Assembly (NCBI RefSeq): GCF_047739745.1
Contig: NZ_JBLLVA010000002.1
Location: 372,001-436,000 of the forward strand
Length of the DNA: 64,000 bases
Direction: 5' to 3'
From: Pseudaminobacter sp047739745
Lineage (GTDB): Bacteria > Pseudomonadota > Alphaproteobacteria > Rhizobiales > Rhizobiaceae
In this document: positions 46,485-55,407 of the stretch, one piece after another
Numbering within the stretch: position 1 is the stretch's first letter
Layout: each line of letters starts with the position of its first letter
The notes under the pieces: model-generated
Databases searched by the model: none
Told to the model about the DNA's origin: nothing
The model's input: only the letters and a program-made list of their open reading frames with translations
Program-made: the position numbers and the translations under genes

Positions 46485-47606
46485 ATGGTGCACGCGGCGA
46501 CAACGGCCGACGAGACAGACCGCCGTTTCATGGCGGCCGCACTGCGACTTTCTCGAAAACACGCCGGGCTGACAGCAACCAATCCGGCGGTCGGCACGCT
46601 CATCGTGCGCGACGACGGCAATGGTCCCGTAATTGTCGGACGCGGCGTCACGGCTGTCGGCGGCAGGCCACATGCCGAAGCCGAAGCATTGGCGGAGGCG
46701 GGCGAACTGGCGCGCGGCGCCACCGCCTACGTCACGCTTGAACCCTGTGCGCACCATGGCCGCACGCCGCCTTGCGCCAACGCACTGGTGACGGCCGGCA
46801 TCGCGCGGGTCGTCGGTGCCGCAAGCGATCCCGATCCGCGCGTTTCGGGAAAGGGCTACGCAATCTTGAGGAGGGCGGGCGTCGCGGTGACCGAGCGCGT
46901 TCTGGCAGAGGAAGCCGCCGATCAGCTCGCGGGCTACCTGATACGATCTATCAAGAAGCGACCACAAGTCACGCTGAAGCTTGCACTTTCCTTGGATGGA
47001 ATGATCGGACGGCCGGGTGAGGGGCAAATCGCCATCACCGGCGCGATATCGCGTCGACAGGTTCATTTGATGCGCTCGCAAGCCGATGCAATCGTAGTGG
47101 GGATTCGCACGGCCCTTGCCGACGACCCGGAACTGACCGTTCGCCTGGCCGGGCTTGAAGGCCGCTCGCCGACGCGCCTGGTGCTGGATCGCAGCGCACG
47201 GCTTGATCCGGCTTCGAAACTGGCGCGCACCGCCGAGGCCGTGCCGGTGTTGCTTGCCATAGACGGTGAAGCCGATGCCGGACGAAGAGCGGAACTTGAG
47301 GCGCAGGGTGTGAAATTTCTGGCGACGGACACCTATGAAGGTCGCATCGCGCTGCCGGAAATGCTGGAGGATCTGGCCGCGCAAGGCATGATGAATGTCA
47401 TGGTCGAAGGTGGCGCGGCGACTGCCCGCGCATTCCTGGAAGATGACATGGTCGACCGGCTGGTGATTTTCCAGGGGCCGGTTCATCTTGGCGCAGACGG
47501 TATTGCATCCCCTGTCGACCGAAACCATATGCCGACCGGGTTTCGGCTGGTGCGCGAGGCTCGCTTTGGCGACGACCTCTATGCCGAATGGACAAGGAAT
47601 TTCTGA
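46485..47606 (+). CDS. ribD: Riboflavin biosynthesis deaminase/reductase RibD
   Basis: 373 residues, bifunctional. The N-terminal deaminase has the zinc site GRPHAEAEALAEAGEL and VTLEPCAHHGRTPPC. The C-terminal NADPH reductase starts about 155 (KRPQVTLKLALSLDGMIG) and ends with MVEGGAATARAFLED. It carries out the second and third steps of riboflavin synthesis. Its stop overlaps the ribE start (TGATG). No FMN riboswitch was recognised upstream. Confidence 0.95.
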   Translation: MVHAATTADETDRRFMAAALRLSRKHAGLTATNPAVGTLIVRDDGNGPVIVGRGVTAVGGRPHAEAEALAEAGELARGATAYVTLEPCAHHGRTPPCANALVTAGIARVVGAASDPDPRVSGKGYAILRRAGVAVTERVLAEEAADQLAGYLIRSIKKRPQVTLKLALSLDGMIGRPGEGQIAITGAISRRQVHLMRSQADAIVVGIRTALADDPELTVRLAGLEGRSPTRLVLDRSARLDPASKLARTAEAVPVLLAIDGEADAGRRAELEAQGVKFLATDTYEGRIALPEMLEDLAAQGMMNVMVEGGAATARAFLEDDMVDRLVIFQGPVHLGADGIASPVDRNHMPTGFRLVREARFGDDLYAEWTRNF

Positions 47607-48223
47607 TGTTTACCGGAATTGTCACCGACGTCGGATCAATTGCCAGCGTATCTCCTCTTCGCGAGGGCGTAAGGCTGCGAATCGACTCGGCGTACGATCC
47701 GCAGACCATCGATATTGGTGCGTCGATTGCCTGCGGCGGAGTCTGCCTGACAGTCGTCGCCTTGCCCGAGGATCGCTCGAACCAACGCTGGTTCGAGGTC
47801 GAAGCCTGGGAAGAAGCGCTGCGGTTGACGACTGCATCGGCATGGAAAGCCGGTACACGCCTCAATCTCGAACGCGCTCTGAAAATTGGTGATGAACTTG
47901 GCGGCCATATCGTGTCGGGCCATGTCGACGGAATGGCCGAGATCGTGTCGCGCACGGAGGAGGGGGATGCCGTGCGCTTTCGCCTGGAAGCGCCGCGGGA
48001 ACTCGCAAAGTTCATCGCGCCGAAGGGGTCAGTGGCGCTGGATGGCACTTCATTGACCGTGAACAAGGTGGAAGGCACGCAGTTCGATGTGCTTCTGATC
48101 CACCATTCGTTGGCCGTGACGACATGGGGTGAGCGGCAGGCCGGCGACCGGGTCAATATCGAGATCGACACGATGGCGCGTTATGCAGCGCGGCTTGCTC
48201 AGGCGGAGAAAGAAGGGCTTTAG
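47606..48223 (+). CDS. ribE: Riboflavin synthase alpha chain
   Basis: 205 residues made of two lumazine-binding repeats. It starts MFTGIVTDVGSI (first repeat) and has GGHIVSGHVDGMAEIVS (second). Start at ATG 47606 by the invariant MFTG; the frame upstream overlaps ribD. Dismutates 6,7-dimethyl-8-ribityllumazine to riboflavin. A 119-base gap then leads to ribH. Confidence 0.95.
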   Translation: MFTGIVTDVGSIASVSPLREGVRLRIDSAYDPQTIDIGASIACGGVCLTVVALPEDRSNQRWFEVEAWEEALRLTTASAWKAGTRLNLERALKIGDELGGHIVSGHVDGMAEIVSRTEEGDAVRFRLEAPRELAKFIAPKGSVALDGTSLTVNKVEGTQFDVLLIHHSLAVTTWGERQAGDRVNIEIDTMARYAARLAQAEKEGL

Positions 48224-48342
48224 ACACCGACCACAAAAAATTGCATGGCTGTTCTGCGGCTCCAATAAGCTCTCGGACGTTTGCGCGGCTTGCTTACTCC
48301 TGCCGTTCGGCCTAGATGACCGGCTCCGCCGGAGACATCAAA

Positions 48343-48798
48343 ATGGTCAATTCGAAAAGCCCCCATCTTCTTATCGTCGAAGCCCGTTTTTACGACGAGC
48401 TGGCCGATGCCTTGCTGGAAGGCGCAAAGGCGGCGCTCGAGCAAGCCGGCGCATCCTATGACGTGGTCACCGTGCCCGGTGCACTGGAGGTTCCCGTCGC
48501 CATTTCCCTCGCGCTCGATGGAGCGGCCGACGGCGGCAGGCACTATGACGGCTTCGTGGCTCTTGGAACGGTCATTCGCGGCGAGACCTATCATTTCGAC
48601 ATCGTCGCCAATGAATCCTGCCGCGCTCTGATGGATCTGGCCGTGGACGAATCGCTTGCTATCGGCAACGGCATACTGACCGTCGAAAACGATGAGCAGG
48701 CCTGGGCGCGCGCAAGGCGCGGGGAGGGCGACAAGGGTGGCTTTGCAGCTCGTGCGGCCCTGACCATGATTGACCTGCGCGAGAAGCTTGGAGCCTGA
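48343..48798 (+). CDS. ribH: 6,7-dimethyl-8-ribityllumazine synthase
   Basis: 151 residues from ATG 48343, which has CCGGAGACATCAAA upstream. Makes lumazine for RibE. Family motifs: VPGALEVPVAISLALD, GFVALGTVIRGETYHFD and the C-terminal NGILTVENDEQAWAR. An earlier in-frame ATG (48316) adds nine residues but lacks a good ribosome-binding site. The stop overlaps the nusB start by one base. Confidence 0.95.
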   Translation: MVNSKSPHLLIVEARFYDELADALLEGAKAALEQAGASYDVVTVPGALEVPVAISLALDGAADGGRHYDGFVALGTVIRGETYHFDIVANESCRALMDLAVDESLAIGNGILTVENDEQAWARARRGEGDKGGFAARAALTMIDLREKLGA

Positions 48799-49307
48799 TG
48801 CTGGTGAGCGACCCTACCGGAACCGGCCAATCCGGCCCTCGCCAAGCCAACAAGCGCGGTGCTGCGCGTCTTGCCGCCGTGCAGGCGCTTTATCAGATGG
48901 ATGTCGCTGGCGCCGGCCTGCTTGAGATAACCGCCGAATATGAGGCATTCCGACTTGGCAAGGAGATCGATGGCGCTCTTTACCGCGAAGCCGATGCGCA
49001 GTGGTTTCGGGCCATACTTGCCGGCGTTGTCGAGAATCAGAAGACCATCGATCCGGTCATCCGCAAGGCGCTGACCGAGGACTGGCCGCTTTCAAGGCTT
49101 GATTCGACGCTGCGAGCGATCCTGCGTGCAGGAGTATACGAACTGATGCAGCGCGGCGATGTACCCGTCGCTGTGATCGTGTCTGAATATGTCGATATCG
49201 CCAAGGCGTTCTATGTCGAGGATGAGCCCAAGCTGGTGAACGCCGTCCTCGACCGTGTCGCGCGCCGCGTGCGCGGCGAAGGAAGAGGCAAGGACGCCGC
49301 CTCATGA
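48798..49307 (+). CDS. nusB: Transcription antitermination protein NusB
   Basis: 169 residues. RNA-binding helical protein acting with NusE (S10) at boxA in rRNA operons. It starts GAARLAAVQALYQMDVAG after a short basic leader and has VIVSEYVDIAKAFYVEDEPK then LVNAVLDRVARRVRG. The ribH-nusB coupling is standard in proteobacteria. Confidence 0.95.
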   Translation: MLVSDPTGTGQSGPRQANKRGAARLAAVQALYQMDVAGAGLLEITAEYEAFRLGKEIDGALYREADAQWFRAILAGVVENQKTIDPVIRKALTEDWPLSRLDSTLRAILRAGVYELMQRGDVPVAVIVSEYVDIAKAFYVEDEPKLVNAVLDRVARRVRGEGRGKDAAS

Positions 49308-50512
49308 CCGATATCGCCGCGCGCGAGGCCCAGCGAACGATCTTCATCCTTGCTGCGGCACAGGCGATCGTCGGCTCAGCGGTTCCCATCTGTTTCGCGC
49401 TCGGTGCGCTCGCGGGGCACTACCTGCTCGATGCCGACAAGTCGTTGGCGACCGTCCCGATCACCGGCTTCAGTCTTGGTGTCGCGTTAGGGGCACTGCC
49501 GGCCGCCGCCCTCATACGCCTTCTCGGCCAGCGCAGCGGCTTTCAGAGCGGCACGCTCGTGACCGCGCTCGGTGGGTTCGTCTCGACGCTTGGTCTGTTT
49601 CGCAGCGATTTCTGGCTGTTCACGGCCGGCATGACGATCGTCGGCCTCGGCGCGGCATTCGTCCAGCAGTTTCGTTTCGCCGCAGCCGACAATGCCCCGC
49701 CCCAGCTCAAGGCGCGCGCCATTTCGCTGGTGCTTGCCGGCGGAGTGGTCAACGCCGTATTGGGGCCGCAGATCGTCATTTTCACGCGCGAACTGTTTGC
49801 GCCGATCATGTTCGCGGGTTCCTTCGCCGCGATCATCGCTCTGGCGGCGGCGGGGGCGGTCATCCTATCCTTTCTGCGAACAAATCCCGGCTCAGCGCAA
49901 CATGCCGTAGCCGATGGCCAGGGCCGCTCCACGCTGCAGGTCATCTCGCAGCCGCGTTACATGGCCGCGCTGCTTTGCGCGGTCGGTTCCTACTCGCTTA
50001 TGAGCTTTGTCATGACGGGCGCACCGCTTGCGATGGTCGGCTGCGGGTTCTCGGCCGACGAGGCGACGCTCGGCATCTCCTGGCATGTGATGGCGATGTT
50101 TGCGCCTAGCTTTTTCACCGGCCGACTCATTCAGCGTTTCGGCGCGCACAGGATTGTCGTTGCCGGTTTCGCACTGCTGATAGGTTGTGCGCTGGTGGCA
50201 TTGTCGGGCATCCAGCTCTGGCAGTTCTGGGTGGCGCTTATCCTCCTCGGTCTCGGGTGGAATTTCGGCTTCATCGGTGCGACCGCGCTCGTTGCCGAAA
50301 CCTATCTCCCTTCCGAAAAGGGTCGCGCCCAAGGTTTTCACGATTTCGTTCTGTTCGGCAGCGTCGCTTTCGCATCGCTGATGTCCGGCAGGGTCTACAA
50401 TGCCTATGGCTGGGAAATGCTCAATTGGGTGGTGTTTCCTGTCACGGCCATCTGCCTGGCGGCGCTTGTGGCGCTCTCCTTCTCCAGCAAGGTCCAGCGC
50501 CAGAGTCGTTAA
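49304..50512 (+). CDS. MFS transporter
   Basis: 402 residues, twelve predicted helices. The helix 2-3 loop is ALPAAALIRLLGQRSGFQSG, a variant MFS motif. MVGCGFSADEATLGISWHVM and GLGWNFGFIGATALVAETYL follow in the second half. Substrate unknown. The start overlaps the nusB stop (ATGA), although no functional link is evident. Confidence 0.85.
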   Translation: MTDIAAREAQRTIFILAAAQAIVGSAVPICFALGALAGHYLLDADKSLATVPITGFSLGVALGALPAAALIRLLGQRSGFQSGTLVTALGGFVSTLGLFRSDFWLFTAGMTIVGLGAAFVQQFRFAAADNAPPQLKARAISLVLAGGVVNAVLGPQIVIFTRELFAPIMFAGSFAAIIALAAAGAVILSFLRTNPGSAQHAVADGQGRSTLQVISQPRYMAALLCAVGSYSLMSFVMTGAPLAMVGCGFSADEATLGISWHVMAMFAPSFFTGRLIQRFGAHRIVVAGFALLIGCALVALSGIQLWQFWVALILLGLGWNFGFIGATALVAETYLPSEKGRAQGFHDFVLFGSVAFASLMSGRVYNAYGWEMLNWVVFPVTAICLAALVALSFSSKVQRQSR

Positions 50513-50764
50513 CTCGTCGCCACGCCTGGAACCCGGCGCCGAATAGACGGCGGGGCACAAGCTTGATCCTTTAGATATTAGTATGCGTCTACTTGTCCAA
50601 ACCTGCATTTCGGCTGAAAGCAGAGCAAAATCCAAACAACATCTTGACCTTCCTTGACCCGTTTCGCACAAAGGGCTGTAGCCGGTGCGGCATATCGCCA
50701 CCGGTTTTCATCGCGCGGCCCGGGGAGGGGTTCTGCCGGGCCCATAATCAGGGAAGATCGGCAT

Positions 50765-52903
50765 ATGACCATGCTTTACGTCGTCATTGCCTGCGGCCTG
50801 CTTTCTGTCCTTTACGCCATCTGGGCGACACAGTCGGTTCTTGCTTCCGACCAGGGCAACGCACGCATGCAGGAAATCTCAGCCGCCATCCGTGAGGGTG
50901 CCCAGGCTTATCTTGCGCGTCAGTACACCACCATCGCCATTGTCGGCGTCGTGGTGCTTCTTCTTGCATGGTGGCTGTTGTCCATAACAGCCGCGATCGG
51001 CTTCCTGATTGGTGCAGTGCTTTCCGGCGCGGCCGGGTTCATCGGCATGCATGTCTCGGTGCGTGCCAACGTTCGAACTGCCCAAGCGGCCTCCAACAGC
51101 CTTGCTGCCGGCCTCGACATTGCCTTCAAGTCTGGGGCGATCACCGGCATGCTGGTTGCCGGCCTGGCGCTGCTTGGCGTCTCCGTCTATTACTGGGTCC
51201 TCATCGGCCCAATGGGGCTCGCTCCCGATGACCGCACGGTCATCGACTCGCTGGTTTCACTCGGCTTTGGCGCCTCGCTGATCTCGATTTTCGCCCGTCT
51301 CGGCGGCGGCATCTTCACCAAGGGTGCGGATGTCGGCGGCGACCTTGTCGGCAAGGTCGAGGCCGGCATTCCGGAGGACGATCCGCGCAACCCGGCAACC
51401 ATTGCGGACAATGTCGGCGACAATGTCGGCGATTGCGCCGGTATGGCCGCCGACCTGTTCGAGACCTATGCGGTGACGGTCGTTGCCACTATGGTGCTTG
51501 CCGCCATCTTCTTCGGCGGCACTGCCATGCTCGGCACCGTCATGCTCTATCCGCTCGCCGTTTGCGGCGCCTGCATCATCACCTCGATCATCGGCACATT
51601 CTTCGTCAAGCTCGGTTCGAACGGCTCCATCATGGGCGCGCTCTACAAGGGTCTGATCGTCACCGGCATTCTGTCCGTGATCGGATTGGGCGCGGCGACC
51701 TCGCTGACCGTCGGCTGGGGCGAGATCGGCACCGGCGGTGGCATTGCCATCAGCGGCCAGAACCTGTTCATCTGCGGCCTGATCGGTCTTCTGGTCACCG
51801 GACTGATCGTCGTCATCACCGAATACTACACCGGCACCAACAAGCGCCCGGTCAACTCGATTGCACAGGCTTCCGTGACCGGTCACGGCACAAACGTCAT
51901 CCAGGGTCTGGCGGTTTCGCTGGAATCGACGGCTCTTCCGGCGATCGTAATCGTCGGCGGCATCATCGCGACCTACCAGCTCGGCGGGCTGTTTGGCACG
52001 GCGATCGCAGTGACCACGATGCTCGGGCTTGCCGGTATGATCGTGGCGCTCGACGCCTTCGGCCCGGTGACGGACAACGCCGGCGGCATCGCCGAAATGG
52101 CTGGCTTGCCGAAGGAAGTGCGCCAGTCCACCGACGCACTGGACGCGGTCGGCAACACGACGAAAGCCGTCACCAAAGGCTATGCGATCGGCTCGGCGGG
52201 CCTCGGCGCGCTGGTGCTGTTCGCAGCCTATTCCAATGACCTGCAATTCTTCGCCGCCAACGGCGACAGATATCCCTACTTTCAGGATATGGGCACCGTC
52301 TCCTTCGACCTGTCCAACCCCTACGTGGTTGCAGGGCTGATCTTCGGCGGCCTCATTCCTTACCTGTTCGGCGGCATTGCGATGACGGCGGTCGGACGTG
52401 CCGCAGGCTCGATCGTCGAGGAGGTGCGTCGGCAGTTCCGCGAAAAGCCCGGCATCATGAAGGGTACGGAAAAGCCGAACTACGCTCGCGCGGTCGATCT
52501 CCTAACCAAGGCGGCGATCAAGGAAATGATTGTGCCTTCGCTGTTGCCGGTGCTGGCGCCGCTTGTCGTCTATTTCGGCGTGCTCTTGATCTCCGGCTCC
52601 AAGGCGTCGGCCTTTGCAGCGCTTGGCGCTTCGCTGCTTGGCGTCATCGTCAACGGCTTGTTCGTCGCGATTTCGATGACCTCGGGCGGCGGTGCGTGGG
52701 ACAACGCCAAGAAGTCGTTTGAGGACGGGTTCTGCGACAAGGATGGCGTCAAGCACCTCAAGGGTTCAGAAGCACACAAGGCTTCCGTCACGGGCGATAC
52801 GGTCGGCGATCCCTACAAGGATACGGCCGGCCCCGCTGTCAATCCGGCGATCAAGATCACCAATATCGTCGCCCTGCTGCTTCTGGCCATACTCGCGCAC
52901 TAA
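50765..52903 (+). CDS. hppA: Proton-translocating membrane pyrophosphatase, K+-independent
   Basis: 712 residues, about sixteen membrane helices. Couples pyrophosphate hydrolysis to proton pumping. The catalytic loops are DVGGDLVGKVEAGIPEDDPR and DNVGDNVGDCAGMAADLFE. The residue that sets potassium dependence is Lys in GNTTKAVTKGYAIGSA (Lys/Thr pair instead of Ala/Gly), which places it in the K+-independent class. Start ATG 50765 (MTMLYVV). The 252-base upstream gap shows no gene. Confidence 0.95.
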   Translation: MTMLYVVIACGLLSVLYAIWATQSVLASDQGNARMQEISAAIREGAQAYLARQYTTIAIVGVVVLLLAWWLLSITAAIGFLIGAVLSGAAGFIGMHVSVRANVRTAQAASNSLAAGLDIAFKSGAITGMLVAGLALLGVSVYYWVLIGPMGLAPDDRTVIDSLVSLGFGASLISIFARLGGGIFTKGADVGGDLVGKVEAGIPEDDPRNPATIADNVGDNVGDCAGMAADLFETYAVTVVATMVLAAIFFGGTAMLGTVMLYPLAVCGACIITSIIGTFFVKLGSNGSIMGALYKGLIVTGILSVIGLGAATSLTVGWGEIGTGGGIAISGQNLFICGLIGLLVTGLIVVITEYYTGTNKRPVNSIAQASVTGHGTNVIQGLAVSLESTALPAIVIVGGIIATYQLGGLFGTAIAVTTMLGLAGMIVALDAFGPVTDNAGGIAEMAGLPKEVRQSTDALDAVGNTTKAVTKGYAIGSAGLGALVLFAAYSNDLQFFAANGDRYPYFQDMGTVSFDLSNPYVVAGLIFGGLIPYLFGGIAMTAVGRAAGSIVEEVRRQFREKPGIMKGTEKPNYARAVDLLTKAAIKEMIVPSLLPVLAPLVVYFGVLLISGSKASAFAALGASLLGVIVNGLFVAISMTSGGGAWDNAKKSFEDGFCDKDGVKHLKGSEAHKASVTGDTVGDPYKDTAGPAVNPAIKITNIVALLLLAILAH

Positions 52904-52927
52904 GCCTTGAGTATCGTCTCCGAGCCA

Positions 52928-52960
52928 AGAAACCCGCGGATCGCTCCGCGGGTTTCTGTT
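52928..52960 (+). terminator. Terminator after hppA
   Basis: AGAAACCCGCGGA / TCCGCGGGTTTCT stem with loop TCGC, then GTTCG. A strong hairpin with a short T-tract, 24 bases after the hppA stop. Confidence 0.8.
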
Positions 52961-53139
52961 CGATTGGGCGAGGGCACCTCCCGGATGTTCAGCGTCGGTT
53001 CCTGAGTCTGAGCGATTTCTTGCCGAGTTCGGTCAGTTCGGCGGTTTTGACGTGCGTCTTTCCTCGCTGCTGTCTGGCCGGTCGCGCATATTGCAGCTCG
53101 CGCAACAACTTCCTGAGCGCTCGTTGACAGCGATCAGGC

Positions 53140-53493
53140 TCAGGATGCTGACCGATCGATGCGCAACATCCGACCCATTGCAACAGCGACAATGACTCCG
53201 AGCATTGCGCCAGTAATCTTTACGAGCAGATCGGATACATGCCCGTGGCGGCCCGGTACGACGAGTTGCAAAATTTCCAGTCCCAACGCGGACGCCAGCA
53301 AGATCAGCAACGCCAGCATAAATCGCTTCCGGTAGGCGAACGAAAACAGGAAGCCAACCAGTGCGAAAGCGGCGAACCGCTCCCAATCTGGGGCTGCTCC
53401 GCTTTCCGGCCGCATGGTTATTGGTCCGATGGTGGCAATCGCTATGGCCGTGAGGCTCAGCCACGCGAGAATTTTCGAGATGATGTTCGCCAT
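53140..53493 (-). CDS. VanZ-like membrane protein
   Basis: 117 residues with three to four helices. The VanZ-type signature is GRHGHVSDLLVKITGAMLGV near the C-terminus, after LLILLASALGLEILQLVVP. VanZ-like proteins are of uncertain function in Gram-negatives. The start ATG 53493 (MANIIS) is preferred over earlier codons without similarity. The flanks 52961-53139 and 53494-53717 contain no gene I can support. Confidence 0.75.
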   Translation of the reverse strand: MANIISKILAWLSLTAIAIATIGPITMRPESGAAPDWERFAAFALVGFLFSFAYRKRFMLALLILLASALGLEILQLVVPGRHGHVSDLLVKITGAMLGVIVAVAMGRMLRIDRSAS

Positions 53494-53717
53494 GATCTCC
53501 AAGCGCCAGCAGTAGCGGTACAATCCAACACGGACGATCCGGATCACAACTGGCCAGTAGGGGATGCTCGATCAGCCATAAGGAGAAGCCGGATGCATTT
53601 CGACTCGTAAGCCTGCATGCATGCCCGACAGTATATCGCAGACTTAGCGGCCCGGAGAGACTCATAACTTCAGCCGAATTTCGGCCCATAAGTCTGCAAA
53701 TGAGGAAATTGGAGGCA

Positions 53718-53954
53718 TCAGTCGGACAGCCGCGCTATCGCAATGGCGGGATGTGGCCGAAGCGCCGAGACACGACTGGCGCACGTCGCCTTCCTGGCGA
53801 AGGACACGGCGCTTCTGTCCTCGCAGTCCCCCGCCTTTCCGGGATACGTCAAGAGTTCCTCCTTGCCGAACAGATCGAGGTCGCTCATCGGCTCGACCGA
53901 CTGGTTGACGTCAAGATTGACCTCGGAAATCCGCTGGCGGAACGTCTCCGACAG
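53718..53954 (-). pseudogene. Fragment of transglutaminase-like cysteine peptidase (BTLCP)
   Basis: The minus-strand reading contains ISEVNLDVNQSVEPMSDLDL then KEELLTYPGKAGDCEDRSAV, matching the BTLCP/DUF920 family core, whose catalytic Cys is in GDCED. Upstream sequence (the signal peptide and N-terminal half) is gone: similarity stops at about 53954. Downstream, only ~30 residues remain (AIAIARLSD resembling the AIAVVRD strand) before a stop, so the His/Asp catalytic residues are missing. It meets a cation-diffusion-facilitator tail on the other strand within ~25 bases. Confidence 0.65.
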
Positions 53955-53976
53955 AGGCGCCGGGGAGGCATCCAGG

Positions 53977-54165
53977 ATGCGGATGGAGCGGCTGGCGGCC
54001 GAGGCGCATGTGGCGGTCCGCCTAGCAAATCTGGAGGAGGTGGATATCCTCAGACGAACCATGAAGGAGCGTCTTCGAGAGTCCTTCGGCATCGATCATA
54101 CAGAGCTGGAATTCGAATCCGCCGCGACCAGCAGCCACAGCCGCGAGACCATCCGGCAGGAGTGA
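53977..54165 (+). pseudogene. C-terminal fragment of a cation diffusion facilitator transporter
   Basis: The plus-strand reading gives AEAHVAVRLANLEEVDILRR then TMKERLRESFGIDHTELEFE, which matches the cytosolic C-terminal end of CDF zinc/cobalt exporters (typical pattern: HV.V... L...L.E.FGI.H.TIQ.E). No membrane part is present; the sequence upstream belongs to another gene on the opposite strand. It is the remnant of a truncation or insertion event. It faces the ZIP-type gene tail to tail. Confidence 0.55.
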
Positions 54166-54195
54166 CCCAGCCGGGACAATCGTGTCGCGGCAGGG

Positions 54196-55407
54196 TCAAA
54201 CTTTGACGAGCATCGCGGTCAAATACATGAACGAAACCCCTGCAGCCAATCCTGCCATCGTGGCCGGCGCAGTCAGTGCCGCCGCGGGGCCCCTCCCGTC
54301 CGACCTCATCAGGTACGCCATGACCTCGACGACGACCTGCAGGATGGCTCCGGCACCGATCGCTAGAGCCAGCGCCGACCACTGCGGCGCATAGGCGACG
54401 CTGCCGATCCAGAGGCCGATGACGGCGGGTCCACCCGCCAGCAGAGCCAGGCCGACGAAGCTCCACAAAGGCGGGCGCTTCTTCAGCATCGGCGCGGAAA
54501 TGCCGATGCCTTCGGTGATGTTGTGCAGCATGAATCCCAACACCAGGAACGTGCCCAGTCCGGCCGCGCCCGCCGCGAAGGCTGCGCCGATGGCCAGTCC
54601 CTCGCCAAGGTTGTGCAGGCCGATGCCGAGCGCGATGAAGGTGGCGAGCGCAAGCCCTGTCGGCACTCCGTCCCGGCGGCCAGCCGCCATCAGCAGGAGG
54701 AAGCTCGCCGCGGCTGCGAGCACGACCATGGCCTGTCCCTGGAACAGGGCGGCCGACTCGGCCGCCAGTTCGAAAGCTTCCGCCGTTGTGTCGACGAGCA
54801 GGAATGCCAGCAGGCCGACTGTCAGGGCGAGCAGGAAATTCATGCCGTTGCGGCCGACACCGCGCAGCGCTGGATAAAACATCATCCCGATGGCCACCGG
54901 AACGAGGCCGACAAGGACGCCGAGGAGCGCCTGGGACGCGAGGCTCCTTGCATCCCGCGTCGGGGTAGGCACCGCGACCGCGATCTCGTGCTCGAACGTC
55001 GCCCCGGTGTTGGTGACGATGTTGATGGCATGTGCCTCCCCCAGCACCCACGGGAAGGGAAGATGCAGCCATGCCGTAGAACCGCGGGCGAGCGGCCCTT
55101 CGGGTTCCTGCGTGAACTGCCAGTATGCGTCGTCGACCTGGACCTGGGCGATCGTCATCGGCTCGGAGCCCCCGGCGCGGATCAGGACGCGGATGCCGTC
55201 GGACGAAAGGATCGTCCTCTCGAAGGTCAGGTTTTCGACCGGCGGAGCGCCGTTGCCGAAGTTTCTGAGCGGGTCCGCGATCAGCAGCCAGGCGATCGCC
55301 AGAGCAAGCGCCGCGATGGGCAGAACCAACCACAACAGGGCGGCGCGGGATTTTCTTGCCACGACAGGCGTCGCGTCGGCGGCTGTGATCGGCGAGGCGT
55401 CGTTCAT
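54196..55407 (-). CDS. ZIP-family metal permease with N-terminal periplasmic domain
   Basis: 403 residues. One N-terminal helix (LLWLVLPIAALALAIAWLLI) leads to an extracytoplasmic beta-rich domain (about 45-155). Eight ZIP helices follow. The metal-binding signatures are GIGLHNLGEGLAIGAAF and GFMLHNITEGIGISAP. ZIP proteins bring Zn, Mn or Fe into the cytoplasm; the direction and metal are not proven. Its start overlaps the stop of the multicopper oxidase upstream by four bases, so oxidase and permease are made together. The fused soluble domain is unusual for ZIP. Confidence 0.82.
   Translation of the reverse strand: MNDASPITAADATPVVARKSRAALLWLVLPIAALALAIAWLLIADPLRNFGNGAPPVENLTFERTILSSDGIRVLIRAGGSEPMTIAQVQVDDAYWQFTQEPEGPLARGSTAWLHLPFPWVLGEAHAINIVTNTGATFEHEIAVAVPTPTRDARSLASQALLGVLVGLVPVAIGMMFYPALRGVGRNGMNFLLALTVGLLAFLLVDTTAEAFELAAESAALFQGQAMVVLAAAASFLLLMAAGRRDGVPTGLALATFIALGIGLHNLGEGLAIGAAFAAGAAGLGTFLVLGFMLHNITEGIGISAPMLKKRPPLWSFVGLALLAGGPAVIGLWIGSVAYAPQWSALALAIGAGAILQVVVEVMAYLMRSDGRGPAAALTAPATMAGLAAGVSFMYLTAMLVKV

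Noticed and set aside
48224..48342. Possible FMN riboswitch in the riboflavin cluster
   Set aside because: The gap before ribH and the region before ribD lack the conserved AGGGGCAGGGTGAAA-type core, so no riboswitch is claimed.
52989..53192. 67-residue minus-strand frame after hppA
   Set aside because: No signature, no good start and it overlaps the end of the VanZ-like gene.
53700..54206. A 168-residue plus-strand reading frame
   Set aside because: It has no family signature and runs antisense to the peptidase fragment; the overlapping frames with real similarity explain the region better.
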